From: Ancylobacter mangrovi
Lineage (GTDB): Bacteria > Pseudomonadota > Alphaproteobacteria > Rhizobiales > Xanthobacteraceae
Assembly: GCF_024752355.1 (NCBI RefSeq)
Contig: NZ_JANTHZ010000002.1
Coordinates: forward strand, 248,001 to 312,000
Length of the DNA stretch: 64,000 bases
Direction of reading: 5' to 3'
Shown: positions 24,923 to 33,284 of the stretch, one piece after another
Position numbering within the stretch: position 1 is the stretch's first letter
Layout of the letters: the number at the start of each line of letters is the position of its first letter
The notes under the pieces: generated by a model
Told to the model about the DNA's origin: nothing
What the model saw: the letters and a program-made list of their open reading frames with translations, nothing else
Database searches by the model: none
Made by a program: the position numbers and the translations under genes

Positions 24923-24941
24923 GAAAGCGATTGTTTTCGAT
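24923..24941. promoter_or_regulatory. putative LysR binding site between LysR and MFS genes
   Basis: The sequence GAAAGCGATTGTTTTCGAT matches the site upstream of the LLM operon at 17 of 19 positions and is a partial palindrome (GAAA-N8-TTTC). It sits 42 bases upstream of the LysR start in the divergent promoter region, where LysR proteins usually bind to control themselves and the divergent gene. Confidence 0.62.
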
Positions 24942-24982
24942 GGATACTGTACGAGATAGTCGATGGAATATGGTGCAATGCA

Positions 24983-25906
24983 ATGAATTTCCGGCAACTC
25001 GAAACATTCCTGGAAATCGTCAGGCTCGGAAGCTTCGCAGCTGCAGCAAACAAGCTCCACGCAACGCAATCGACCGTCTCGGCGCGCATCCAGGAGCTCG
25101 AGAGCGATCTCGGGGTGGTGCTGTTCGACCGCAGCCAGCGCAGGGCCACGGTGACGGCGAAGGGGCGCGAGCTGCTGGGCTATGCCGAACGCGCCCTCGA
25201 CCTCCAGGAGGAGATCCGCCAGCAGGTCGCGCCGCGCCACACGCTGTCGGGCGTGGTGCGGGTGGGCGTCGCCGAGCTGGTCGCCATGACGTGGCTCGCG
25301 CGTTTCGCCGCGACCATCCGCGAGCGCTATCCCAACATCAGCCTCGAGCTCGACATCGCGCTCACCACGCCGCTGCGCAGCCGGCTGATGTCGGGCGAGC
25401 TCGACATCGCCTTCATCCCGGGCGACATGGCCGACCCGATGCTGGTGGCCCGCCCGCTGGGGTCGGTAACCTTCCGCTGGATGGCCGGCGCCGATTTCGA
25501 GCTGCCGGCGCGCCCTCTCGTCCCGCCGGACTTCGCGGCGCTGCGCATCCTCTCGCTGGGCGAGAACTCAATCCACTACCAGACGACGTCGGCCTGGCTG
25601 GAGGCGAGCGGCTCGAAGCTGCGCCCGGACCTGTGCAACAGCATGAGCGTGGTGTCGACGCTCACCGCGGCGGGCGTCGGCATCAGCCTGCTTCCGCCGA
25701 GCTGCTACGCGAGGGAGATCGAGGACGGCAGCCTGCGGGTGCTGCCCGCCGATCCCGAGCCGGAGCCGGTGCGGTTCTCCGCCGTCTACAAGCGGCGGCG
25801 GCTGGCGACGCTGCAGGAGCTGATCGCGGAGACCGCCAGCGAGATGAGCACGTTCGAGCCGCTCGTAGAGAGCCGGCCCGGGGAGAGCCGGCCGGAAGAG
25901 GGCTGA
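24983..25906 (+). CDS. LysR-family transcriptional regulator
   Basis: Regulator of 307 residues with the standard N-terminal winged helix (MNFRQLETFLEIVRLGSFAAAANKLHATQ) and a C-terminal periplasmic-binding-like effector domain. I chose the ATG at 24983 because the HTH begins exactly there; the frame extends 22 codons further upstream into the binding-site region. It is divergent from the MHS permease. The shared motif upstream of the LLM operon suggests that it controls both units. The inducer is probably the imported acid or a CoA intermediate. Confidence 0.9.
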   Translation: MNFRQLETFLEIVRLGSFAAAANKLHATQSTVSARIQELESDLGVVLFDRSQRRATVTAKGRELLGYAERALDLQEEIRQQVAPRHTLSGVVRVGVAELVAMTWLARFAATIRERYPNISLELDIALTTPLRSRLMSGELDIAFIPGDMADPMLVARPLGSVTFRWMAGADFELPARPLVPPDFAALRILSLGENSIHYQTTSAWLEASGSKLRPDLCNSMSVVSTLTAAGVGISLLPPSCYAREIEDGSLRVLPADPEPEPVRFSAVYKRRRLATLQELIAETASEMSTFEPLVESRPGESRPEEG

Positions 25907-25949
25907 GGGCCGCCGCGCCCGCCCGCGCGCTTCCCGCGGCGGGGAGCCG

Positions 25950-26660
25950 TCAGACGATCAGGCTGCGGTCGTGGTCGCCGGGGCGTCTCAGCCGGCGCTC
26001 GACCAGCGTCGAGGCGCCCTGAAGCAGGATTACCAGCGCCACGTAGAAGAACGCCGCCAGCAAATAGGCCTGGAGGTTGAGGAAGGTCGCGGCGGCGACG
26101 TTCTGCGCCGTGCGCATCAGCTCGGTCACGCCGATCACGGAGGCGAGCGACGTACCCTTCAGGATGATGATGAACTCGTTGCCGAGCGGCGGGAACGCGA
26201 TGCGGAACGCCTGCGGCAGCAATATGCGGCGCAGCGCCGTCGGATAGGTCATGCCGATCGAGCGGGCCGCGTCCATCTGGTCGGCCGGCACCGCCATCAT
26301 GCTGGCGCGCAGGATCTCCGCCACATAGGCCCCCGCATTGACCGCGAAGGCGAGCGTCGCCGAGGCCAGCCGGTTGTCGAGCGGGCTGAACAGCGCCACC
26401 ATCCCCGGTATCCCCGACTGCACCGCCCAGGCCGGCAGGCCGAAATAGACCACATAGAGCAGCACCAGCGGCGGCACGCCGCGGAACACGGCGACATAGG
26501 AGACGCAGATCGCCCGCAGCACCCTGCTGCGCGACTGGCGCCCCAGCGCCACCAGCAGGCCCAGCACCAGCGCGCCCGCCATGGCGAGGACGGTCAGGCC
26601 GAGCCCGACCAGCGTGCCCATGAAATAACGCGGGGCATAGGCCAGCGCGAACTCGATCAT
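25950..26660 (-). CDS. polar amino-acid-type ABC transporter permease
   Basis: Permease of 236 residues of the HisM/GlnP family with several membrane helices and the expected EAA segment (DAARSIGMTYPTALRRILLPQAFR). The ATG at 26660 overlaps the ATPase stop as ATGA. Only one permease gene is present, so a homodimer is expected. It closes the operon HyuB-HyuA-binding protein-ATPase-permease, and its end lies 44 bases from the convergent LysR gene end. Confidence 0.9.
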   Translation of the reverse strand: MIEFALAYAPRYFMGTLVGLGLTVLAMAGALVLGLLVALGRQSRSRVLRAICVSYVAVFRGVPPLVLLYVVYFGLPAWAVQSGIPGMVALFSPLDNRLASATLAFAVNAGAYVAEILRASMMAVPADQMDAARSIGMTYPTALRRILLPQAFRIAFPPLGNEFIIILKGTSLASVIGVTELMRTAQNVAAATFLNLQAYLLAAFFYVALVILLQGASTLVERRLRRPGDHDRSLIV

Positions 26661-27496
26661 GAATGGCCTCCAGCGCGCAGGAACGCCTCGATGCGCGGCG
26701 TCGGCGGCGCCTCGAAGAAGGTGCGCGTGGGCAGGTCCGCGACCACGCGGCCATTCTCCATGAACACCATCCGGTCGGCCGCCTCGCGGGCGAATTTCAG
26801 CTCGTGGGTCACGACCAGCATGGTCCGCCGCTCCTCGCTGAGGCGGCGCATCACCGCCAGCACCTCGCCCACGAGCTCGGGGTCGAGCGCGGAGGTCGCC
26901 TCGTCGAACAGGAGGAGCTCGGGCTGCATGCACAGCGCCCGGGCGATGCCCACGCGCTGCTGCTGGCCGCCGGAGAGCTCGTCGGGAAAGGCGTCGATCT
27001 TCCCTTCGAGGCCCACCTCGCGCAGCGCCTCGCGCGCCCGCGCCTCGGCCGCCTCGCGCGGCAGGCCGAGCACGTGGACCGGACCCTCGATCAGGTTGCC
27101 GAGCACGTTGCGGTGGGGGAACAGCGCGAAGCGCTGGAACACCATGCCGGTGCGCCGGCGCTGGCGTGCCACCACGGCGTCGTGCGCGGGCCGCAGCTGC
27201 CCGCCGTTCTCGCGATAGCCGATCAGCTCGTCGCCGAGATAGATGCGGCCCTCGTCATAGGGGGTGAGGAAGTTCACGCAGCGCAGCAGCGTGGTCTTGC
27301 CCGCCCCGCTCGGCCCGACGATGGCGACCGTCTCGCCGCGCGCCATCTCGAGATCGATCCCCGAGAGGATCTGCCGTCCGCCGAGCGACTTGCCCAGCCC
27401 GGCGATGCGCAGGATGGGCGGCTCGCCACCGGGGCGAGCCGTCTTCTCCGGCGCCGCAGGCGTCGCACCCGCGCCGCTCACGGCCGCTTCACTCAC
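26657..27496 (-). CDS. polar amino-acid-type ABC transporter ATP-binding protein
   Basis: ATPase of 279 residues in the GlnQ/HisP group. It has Walker A (GPSGAGKTTLL), VFQRFALFPHRNVLGNL at the Q-loop, LSGGQQQR as signature, LLFDEATSALDPE as Walker B and VTHELKFAREA with the switch His. I chose the GTG at 27496 because it overlaps the binding-protein stop as GTGA; a frame start nine codons earlier is possible. An insert between the Q-loop and Walker A regions (GENGGQLRPAHDAVVARQRRR split by basic residues) is a little longer than usual. Confidence 0.88.
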   Translation of the reverse strand: MSEAAVSGAGATPAAPEKTARPGGEPPILRIAGLGKSLGGRQILSGIDLEMARGETVAIVGPSGAGKTTLLRCVNFLTPYDEGRIYLGDELIGYRENGGQLRPAHDAVVARQRRRTGMVFQRFALFPHRNVLGNLIEGPVHVLGLPREAAEARAREALREVGLEGKIDAFPDELSGGQQQRVGIARALCMQPELLLFDEATSALDPELVGEVLAVMRRLSEERRTMLVVTHELKFAREAADRMVFMENGRVVADLPTRTFFEAPPTPRIEAFLRAGGHS

Positions 27497-28278
27497 GGCA
27501 GGACGCTGGTGTTGCCGAACCACTTCATGGCGATCTTTTCCATCGTGCCGTCCTTCTTCATCTCGGCGATCGCCTTGTTCACCTGCGCGAGGCCGGCGGC
27601 ATCGCCCTTGCGCAGCGCCACCGCGTTCAGCTTGACGTCGGGCGTGAGGGGCTTGGCGACCACCTTCAGCTTGTCGGGATATTTGGTGGCGACGATGTAG
27701 CTGCCGTTCACGCTCTCCACCGCCACGACGTCGATGCGCCCGAGCAGCAGGTCATTATAGGCATCGACGACGGTGTTGTAGCTCGCCGGCTCCACGCCCC
27801 CGATCTTCGACAGCGCGGTGGCGGCGGAAGTGTTGCCCATCACGCCGACCTTGAGCTTGGAAAGATCGGCGGCGGTCAGGTCGGTGTTCTTCGAATCCGC
27901 GCGGACCACGCCGATGATGGTCTGCTTCATGATCGGGTCGGAGAAGTCGACCACCTTCTTGCGCTCGTCGGTGACGACGATGCTGGTGATGGCGTCGATC
28001 TTCTTGGCCTGCAGCGCCGGGATGATGCCGTCCCACGCCATGCCCTGATAGTCGACGGGAACGCCCATGTGCTTGCCGAGCGCGGTGGCGAAGTCGACGT
28101 CGAAGCCGACCAGCTTGCCGCTCTCGTCGGTGAAGGAGATCGGCCGGTAGTCGGGATCGGCGCCGACCTTCAGCGAGGTGAAGGCCTCCTGCGCGGCGGC
28201 GCGGGAGGGCAGCGCCTGGATGCCGATGAAGGCGGCGACCGCGAGGCTCGCGGCTTTGAGCAGAATGTCAGGCTTCAT
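27493..28278 (-). CDS. polar amino-acid-type ABC substrate-binding protein
   Basis: Periplasmic binding protein of 261 residues (SBP_bac_3 family). The ATG at 28278 has AAGGAG eight bases upstream and is followed by a signal peptide ending near LPSRAAAQ. Typical segments are VGADPDYRPISFTDESGKLVGFDVDFA and GIIPALQAKKIDAI. Its start overlaps the end of hyuA by 11 bases, so uptake and hydrolysis genes are coupled. The ligand may be a hydantoin, 5-oxoproline or related N-carbamoyl or amino acid; that is inferred from the HyuAB neighbours. Confidence 0.9.
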   Translation of the reverse strand: MKPDILLKAASLAVAAFIGIQALPSRAAAQEAFTSLKVGADPDYRPISFTDESGKLVGFDVDFATALGKHMGVPVDYQGMAWDGIIPALQAKKIDAITSIVVTDERKKVVDFSDPIMKQTIIGVVRADSKNTDLTAADLSKLKVGVMGNTSAATALSKIGGVEPASYNTVVDAYNDLLLGRIDVVAVESVNGSYIVATKYPDKLKVVAKPLTPDVKLNAVALRKGDAAGLAQVNKAIAEMKKDGTMEKIAMKWFGNTSVLP

Positions 28279-30361
28279 GGGATTCTCCTTCTGGAAGGGC
28301 CGCTTCCGGGCCTTGTTGGGATCGGATCGTGACGAGCAGGGCACGCGAGCCGGGCAGCACCTCGACCGTGTCGCCGCGGCCGAGCACGGTGACGCTGTCG
28401 AACTGCTCGACGATGAGGGGGCCGCAGCCGATCCAGCCCTCGGCGAGATCGGCGCGCTGATAGACCGGGCATTCGGCGATGTCGTCCTCGGCGAAGTGCA
28501 CGCGGCGCGCACCGAGCGGCCCGCCGCTCACCGCCGGTCCCGGCTCGACGCCCATATTGACCGCGCTCGGCTCGCTGACCCGCAGGCGCAGGTTCAGCAG
28601 CTCCACCGCCAGCGTGTCGGAGGCGTGGCCGTAGCGGGCGCGGTGCTCGGCAAGGAAGGCGCGGCGGGCGGCCGCGAGGCCCGCGAGGTCGAGGCCCGGC
28701 AGCGCCACGGTGAGGGCATAGGACTGCCCGCGATAGCGCAGGTCGAGCGACCAGTCCTCGTGCAGCCGCGCGGGGTCGAGCCCGTCGGCCTCGGCGCGCG
28801 CGAGCAGGCCTGAGCGCATCTCGCCGGTGATGGCGGCGAGGTCCTCCTGCGCCACCGCCGCCAGATCGTGCAGCCAAGTCCGCTGGGTGTCGTAGGAGAT
28901 GTCGACCGAGAGGATGCCGTGCGCGGAGAACACCCCGGTGTAGAACGGCACCAGCACCTGCGGGATGTCGAGCGCGCGGGCGACGTCGATCGCGTGCAGC
29001 GGCCCGGCACCGCCGAAGGCGACCAGCGTGGCGCGGCGCGGGTCCTGCCCGCGCTCGACCGACATGGTGCGCACCGCCCGCACCATGTTGGCGGTGGTGA
29101 CCTGAAGGATGCCGTGCGCGGCGCGCTGCCAGGACACGCCCAGCGGCGCGGCCACCTTCTCCTCGATGGCGCGGATCGCCGCCTCGCGGTCGAGCGCGAA
29201 GCTGCCGCCCAGCATGCCGGAGGGGCTGAGCCGGTTCAGCGCGAGATGCGCATCGGTCACGGTCGGCTCGGTGCCGCCGCGGCCGTAGCAAACCGGGCCA
29301 GGCGAGGCGCCCGCGCTCTGCGGGCCGACCTTCAGCAGCCCCGCCTTGTCGAGATGGGCGATCGAGCCGCCGCCGGCGCCGATGGTCTCGATCTCGGCCG
29401 AGGCGACCGCGACCGGATAGCCGCCGATACGGCGCTCGTCGGTGATCGCGATGCGCCCCTCGCGCAGGAAGGCGACGTCCGAGCTGGTGCCGCCGACGTC
29501 GAGGGTCAGCACCAGGTCAAGCTCGTGCAGCTCGGCGAGCTGGCGCGCGGCGACGACGCCGCCGGCCGGGCCGGACATGGCGCATTTGATCGGAAACCGG
29601 CGCGCCTCGGACCGGGTCATCGAGCCGCCGGCCGAGCCCATGATGAAGCAGCGTCCGCCGACATCGGCGCCGAGCGATTCCAGTCCTTCGAGGAACGCCG
29701 CCATGATCGGCATGGTCGCCGCGTTCAGCGCCGTCGCGGTCGCGCGCTCATACTCGCGGAACACCGGCAGCACCTCGCTCGACAGCGAGAGCGGCACGCC
29801 CAGCGGCGCGAGACTCTCGGCAACGCGCTTCTCGTGCTCGGGCGAGACGAAGGAGTAGAGCAGGCATACCGCCACTGCGTCCGGCTTCTCCTCGCGCAGC
29901 GCCTCGACCACGCGGGCCAGCGCCGCCTCGTCGAGCGGGCGCAGGACGTTGCCGTCGTGATCGAGCCGCTCGGGCACCTCCACGCGCCGCTCGCGCGGCA
30001 CCACGACGGGCGCGCGCCGCTTGTGCAGGTCGTAGGAGGAGGCCCGCGTCATGCGCGCGATCTCGAGCACGTCGCGGAACCCTTCCGTCGTCACCAGCGC
30101 GGTGCGCCCGAGCCGGTTCTCCAAGAGCGCATTGGTGACCACCGTGGTGCCGACCACCACCGCCGCGAGGTCGGCGAGCGGGCGCTCCATCGTGGCGGCG
30201 AGGCTCGTCAGCGCGTCGATGATATCGCGCCCCTGCTGGCCCGGCCGGTGCAGCACCTTGTCGATCCGCATGATCCGGCGGGCCGGATCGGCGAGGACGA
30301 CATCGATGAAGGTGCCGCCGACATCGACCGCAGCGAGCAGGCCGTTCGCGTTGGTGCTCAT
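28268..30361 (-). CDS. hyuA: hydantoinase/5-oxoprolinase subunit A (HyuA family)
   Basis: Protein of 697 residues with an actin-like ATPase fold. The N-terminal AAVDVGGTFIDVVLAD is the phosphate-1 motif, followed by VVVGTTVVTNALLE, and ALTLDVGG-type motif LVLTLDVGGTSSDVAFL near residue 280. Subunit A works with subunit B in ATP-dependent opening of 5-oxoproline, N-methylhydantoin or related rings, or in acetone/acetophenone carboxylases. The start overlaps the hyuB stop as ATGA, as expected for a heteromeric enzyme. The exact ring substrate cannot be told from sequence. Confidence 0.9.
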   Translation of the reverse strand: MSTNANGLLAAVDVGGTFIDVVLADPARRIMRIDKVLHRPGQQGRDIIDALTSLAATMERPLADLAAVVVGTTVVTNALLENRLGRTALVTTEGFRDVLEIARMTRASSYDLHKRRAPVVVPRERRVEVPERLDHDGNVLRPLDEAALARVVEALREEKPDAVAVCLLYSFVSPEHEKRVAESLAPLGVPLSLSSEVLPVFREYERATATALNAATMPIMAAFLEGLESLGADVGGRCFIMGSAGGSMTRSEARRFPIKCAMSGPAGGVVAARQLAELHELDLVLTLDVGGTSSDVAFLREGRIAITDERRIGGYPVAVASAEIETIGAGGGSIAHLDKAGLLKVGPQSAGASPGPVCYGRGGTEPTVTDAHLALNRLSPSGMLGGSFALDREAAIRAIEEKVAAPLGVSWQRAAHGILQVTTANMVRAVRTMSVERGQDPRRATLVAFGGAGPLHAIDVARALDIPQVLVPFYTGVFSAHGILSVDISYDTQRTWLHDLAAVAQEDLAAITGEMRSGLLARAEADGLDPARLHEDWSLDLRYRGQSYALTVALPGLDLAGLAAARRAFLAEHRARYGHASDTLAVELLNLRLRVSEPSAVNMGVEPGPAVSGGPLGARRVHFAEDDIAECPVYQRADLAEGWIGCGPLIVEQFDSVTVLGRGDTVEVLPGSRALLVTIRSQQGPEAALPEGESHEA

Positions 30362-32046
30362 GCGGCTTCTCCCTCGACGCGGCGGCGGTCGTAGCCGGCC
30401 CTCAGGTCGCTGGCGAGCGCCTCGGGGTCGCGCTCCTCCGGCCGTCCGTAGCCGCCGCCGCCCGCGGTCTCGATCTCGATCAGCGAGCCTTCCGGCGCGA
30501 ACAGGTCCATGAAGCGGTCGACACGGCGCGTGGTGCCGTCCGGGCTAACGATGCGGATCCGGGTCGGCGCGCCCGGCTCGCCGCCGTCGAGGCCGGCGGG
30601 GCCGCGGGTCGGCATGCTGACCTGGAACGAGCAGCGCGCAGAGGTGAGCAGGCGGAACGCGCGGCGCAGGCCGAAGCCGCCGCGGAAGCGGCCGGCGCCG
30701 CCGGAATCCTCGACGATCTCGTAGCGCTCGATGCGCATCGGCAGGCTCATTTCCAGCAGTTCCACCGGCGTGTCGTGGAGATTGGCGATCGGCGGGATCA
30801 TGCCGCTCTCGCCGTCGGCGACGCAGCTCGCGCCCGAGCCGCCGCCCAGCGCCTCGCCATAGGCGAACAGCCGGCCGGTGCGCGGATCGGTGCCGCCGAG
30901 CGAGAACACGCCGCCCCCGCCCGAGCCGGCCAGCACCCGCTCGGGATAGAGCGGGGCCAGCGCGTCGAGCAGCGCCTCGAAGGTGTGGTAGGAGACCTGC
31001 GCCGCCGCCGAGATGGCGGCGGGGTAGCGCGGGTTGAGGATGCTGCCGTCCGGCGCCGTGATGTGCAGCGCGCGATACATGCCGGCATTGGCGGGGATGC
31101 CCTCGCCGAGCGTGATCCGCACCGCCATGAAGACGCAGGCCAGCGTCGCCGACAGGCACGAGTTGAACGGGCCGACCACCTGGTCGCCGGTGCCCGCGAA
31201 ATCGACCTCCAGCACGTCCTCGCGCGGGGTGAGCGCGACCCGGATCGGGATCGTCGTCGGCCCGTAATCGGCCAGCGCCTGCCCGCGCAGCGTGCCGCTC
31301 GGCAGCTCGGCGACCACCCTGCGGGTCGCGGCTTCCGCCATGTCGAGGATCCGCGCGGCGGCGGAGAGCAGATCGTCCGCGCTGTAGCGCTGGGTCAGCT
31401 CGTCGATGCGCCGCTGCGCCACCTCGATGGTGGCGATCTGCGCGTCGAGATCGGCGAGCCGCTCCTCGGGCAGGCGCGAATTGGCGGCGATCACCCGGCG
31501 CAGGCCCGGGTCGACCCGCCCGGCGGAGGCGAGCCGGACCGGCGGCAGGCGCAGGCCCTCATGGAAGATCTCGGTGGCCCCGGCCGGCATGCTGCGCGGC
31601 GCCATGCCGCCGACATCGGTGTGATGGGCCATGCTGGCGGCGAAGCCGATCAGCCGCCCCTCGGCGAAGAGCGGGCCGGCGACGATGAAGTCCGGCAGGT
31701 GGTTGGCGCCGTGATAGGGGTCGTTGACGATGAACACGTCGCCGGGCGCCATTTCCTCCGGCGGGAAATCGAGCAGCACATGAGGCAGCGCGGTCGCCAT
31801 GACGCCGAGATGGACCGGGATGTGCTCGGCCTGCACCACGATCTCGCCCCGGGCGGTATAGAGGCAGCAGGAGCAGTCGCGCCGCTCCTTGATGTTCGGC
31901 GAATGGCTGGAGCGCACGAGCGATTCCGCCATCTCGTCGCAGATGCCGCTGAAACTGTTTCGCACCAGCTCCACGGCAATATTATCGAGACGCGCATGAT
32001 CGGGGGGCGGAAGGGGGGACAAGGGCGGCGGGTCCTCGCGGTACAT
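30358..32046 (-). CDS. hyuB: hydantoinase/5-oxoprolinase subunit B (HyuB family)
   Basis: Protein of 562 residues, partner of HyuA. Early LDNIAVELVRNSFSGICDEMAESLVRSSHSPNIKERRDCSC and later GGSGASCVADGESG and YEIVEDSGGAGRFRGG segments are typical, each split here over a longer region. I chose the ATG at 32046; four codons upstream is only a TTG. It is the first gene of the operon and is divergent from an IclR gene 60 bases away. HyuAB enzymes hydrolyse cyclic imides with ATP; its coupling to an amino-acid importer suggests scavenging of such a ring compound. Confidence 0.9.
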   Translation of the reverse strand: MYREDPPPLSPLPPPDHARLDNIAVELVRNSFSGICDEMAESLVRSSHSPNIKERRDCSCCLYTARGEIVVQAEHIPVHLGVMATALPHVLLDFPPEEMAPGDVFIVNDPYHGANHLPDFIVAGPLFAEGRLIGFAASMAHHTDVGGMAPRSMPAGATEIFHEGLRLPPVRLASAGRVDPGLRRVIAANSRLPEERLADLDAQIATIEVAQRRIDELTQRYSADDLLSAAARILDMAEAATRRVVAELPSGTLRGQALADYGPTTIPIRVALTPREDVLEVDFAGTGDQVVGPFNSCLSATLACVFMAVRITLGEGIPANAGMYRALHITAPDGSILNPRYPAAISAAAQVSYHTFEALLDALAPLYPERVLAGSGGGGVFSLGGTDPRTGRLFAYGEALGGGSGASCVADGESGMIPPIANLHDTPVELLEMSLPMRIERYEIVEDSGGAGRFRGGFGLRRAFRLLTSARCSFQVSMPTRGPAGLDGGEPGAPTRIRIVSPDGTTRRVDRFMDLFAPEGSLIEIETAGGGGYGRPEERDPEALASDLRAGYDRRRVEGEAA

Positions 32047-32106
32047 GTTGCACCGCAATCGAAGCGCCGGCCGGGTTCTTCAACAAGGGCAAGTTGGTTC
32101 ACATAC

Positions 32107-32868
32107 ATGAACGACGAGGTGAAGAGCGCGGTACGCGTGCTGGAGATCCTGGAGCTCCTCGCCCGGGCGCGCAAACCCGTATCGCTGAAGGACGTGGCGT
32201 ATGAGCTGGGCTACCCGAAGAGCAGCGCGCTGGGGCTGATGCGCACGCTGGTCGGGCGCGGCTACGCCTCGCGCACCGAGGACGACCTCTATGTGCTGAA
32301 CGAGGCCTGCCGCAATGGGCCGGGGTGGATCAACGGCCCGGAAGCCGGGCTGGTGGCGCATGCGGGCCCTATCATTAGCCGGCTCCGCAACAAGGTCGGC
32401 GAGACCATCATGCTGGGCGTGCTCAACCATGAATGCCGACTGCGCACGGTGGTCAAATGCACCGGCACGCGCGAGCTCAACTACGACACGCCGTTCTCCG
32501 GCGGCCTGCCGTCCTATTGCTCGGCGATGGGGCGGGTGCTTCTGGCCGGGCGCGAGCGGCGGGAGGTGGACCATTATCTCGCCCATGAGCGGCTGGTGAA
32601 GTACACCCGCTTCACCGTCGTCGACCGGCTGACGATCCGCCGGCGCATCGATCAGGCCGCGCGCGAGGGCTTCGCCATCTCCGACCAAGAGATGGACCTC
32701 GGCTCGACCGGCATCGCCGCACCGGTGTGCGACGCCGCCGGCCGGGTGATCGCCGCGCTCGACATCGCCGCGATCTCGAGCCGCTATATGGAGCGGCGCG
32801 AGGAGATGATCGACGACGTGCGCGAACACGCCGCGCAGCTCAGCGCCCTGATGCGCGAGGACGGTTAG
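32107..32868 (+). CDS. IclR-family transcriptional regulator
   Basis: Regulator of 253 residues. The N-terminal winged helix (VKSAVRVLEILELLARARKPVSLKDVAYEL) is followed by the IclR effector domain (TIMLGVLNHECRLRTVVKC, LPSYCSAMGRVLLAG). The ATG at 32107 is chosen from the HTH position; the long upstream frame runs antisense through hyuB. The 60-base divergent gap to hyuB must hold both promoters and the operator, so it probably controls the hyuB-hyuA-ABC operon and itself. Confidence 0.9.
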   Translation: MNDEVKSAVRVLEILELLARARKPVSLKDVAYELGYPKSSALGLMRTLVGRGYASRTEDDLYVLNEACRNGPGWINGPEAGLVAHAGPIISRLRNKVGETIMLGVLNHECRLRTVVKCTGTRELNYDTPFSGGLPSYCSAMGRVLLAGRERREVDHYLAHERLVKYTRFTVVDRLTIRRRIDQAAREGFAISDQEMDLGSTGIAAPVCDAAGRVIAALDIAAISSRYMERREEMIDDVREHAAQLSALMREDG

Positions 32869-33284
32869 GGGTAAGGACGATTAGGCACACGCACGCGCAT
32901 TGCGCGGGTGCAAGCGATGCGCCGGGAACGGCGCACCTTTCGATGCCGCGGGGCGGCTTTCGGCCCGCGTCGGAGGCTGCGGGCGCCCTCCTGGAGGCAA
33001 ATCGCCGAAGGAATCGATACCCGCCCAGCGGGCCGGCATCGCGCCCAAAGATTAGCCGTCCTTTGATTAGATAACATCCAGAGATTGCAGATGAATCTGT
33101 TGCTGGGCGCAGTATCGCACTGATAACGTCCTGTGAGCTAGTCATACTAATGATAGACACACCGGATCGGACCCGGGCGGATTTCGCCGCAGTCCGGACG
33201 GTGCCCGGGCCGGCGGGCGTCGAAGGCTCGAACGCCCGAGAGGACATGACCTGACGGTCACCATCCAGAGGGGAGTTTGCACCG
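32869..33284. other. intergenic region upstream of the 33285 operon
   Basis: About 416 bases with no supported gene. The right half is relatively AT-rich. A small inverted repeat TCAT-ACTA-ATGA lies at 33142-33153 and could be an operator. AGAGGGGAG lies just before the start at 33285. I see no clear terminator for the IclR gene. Confidence 0.45.
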
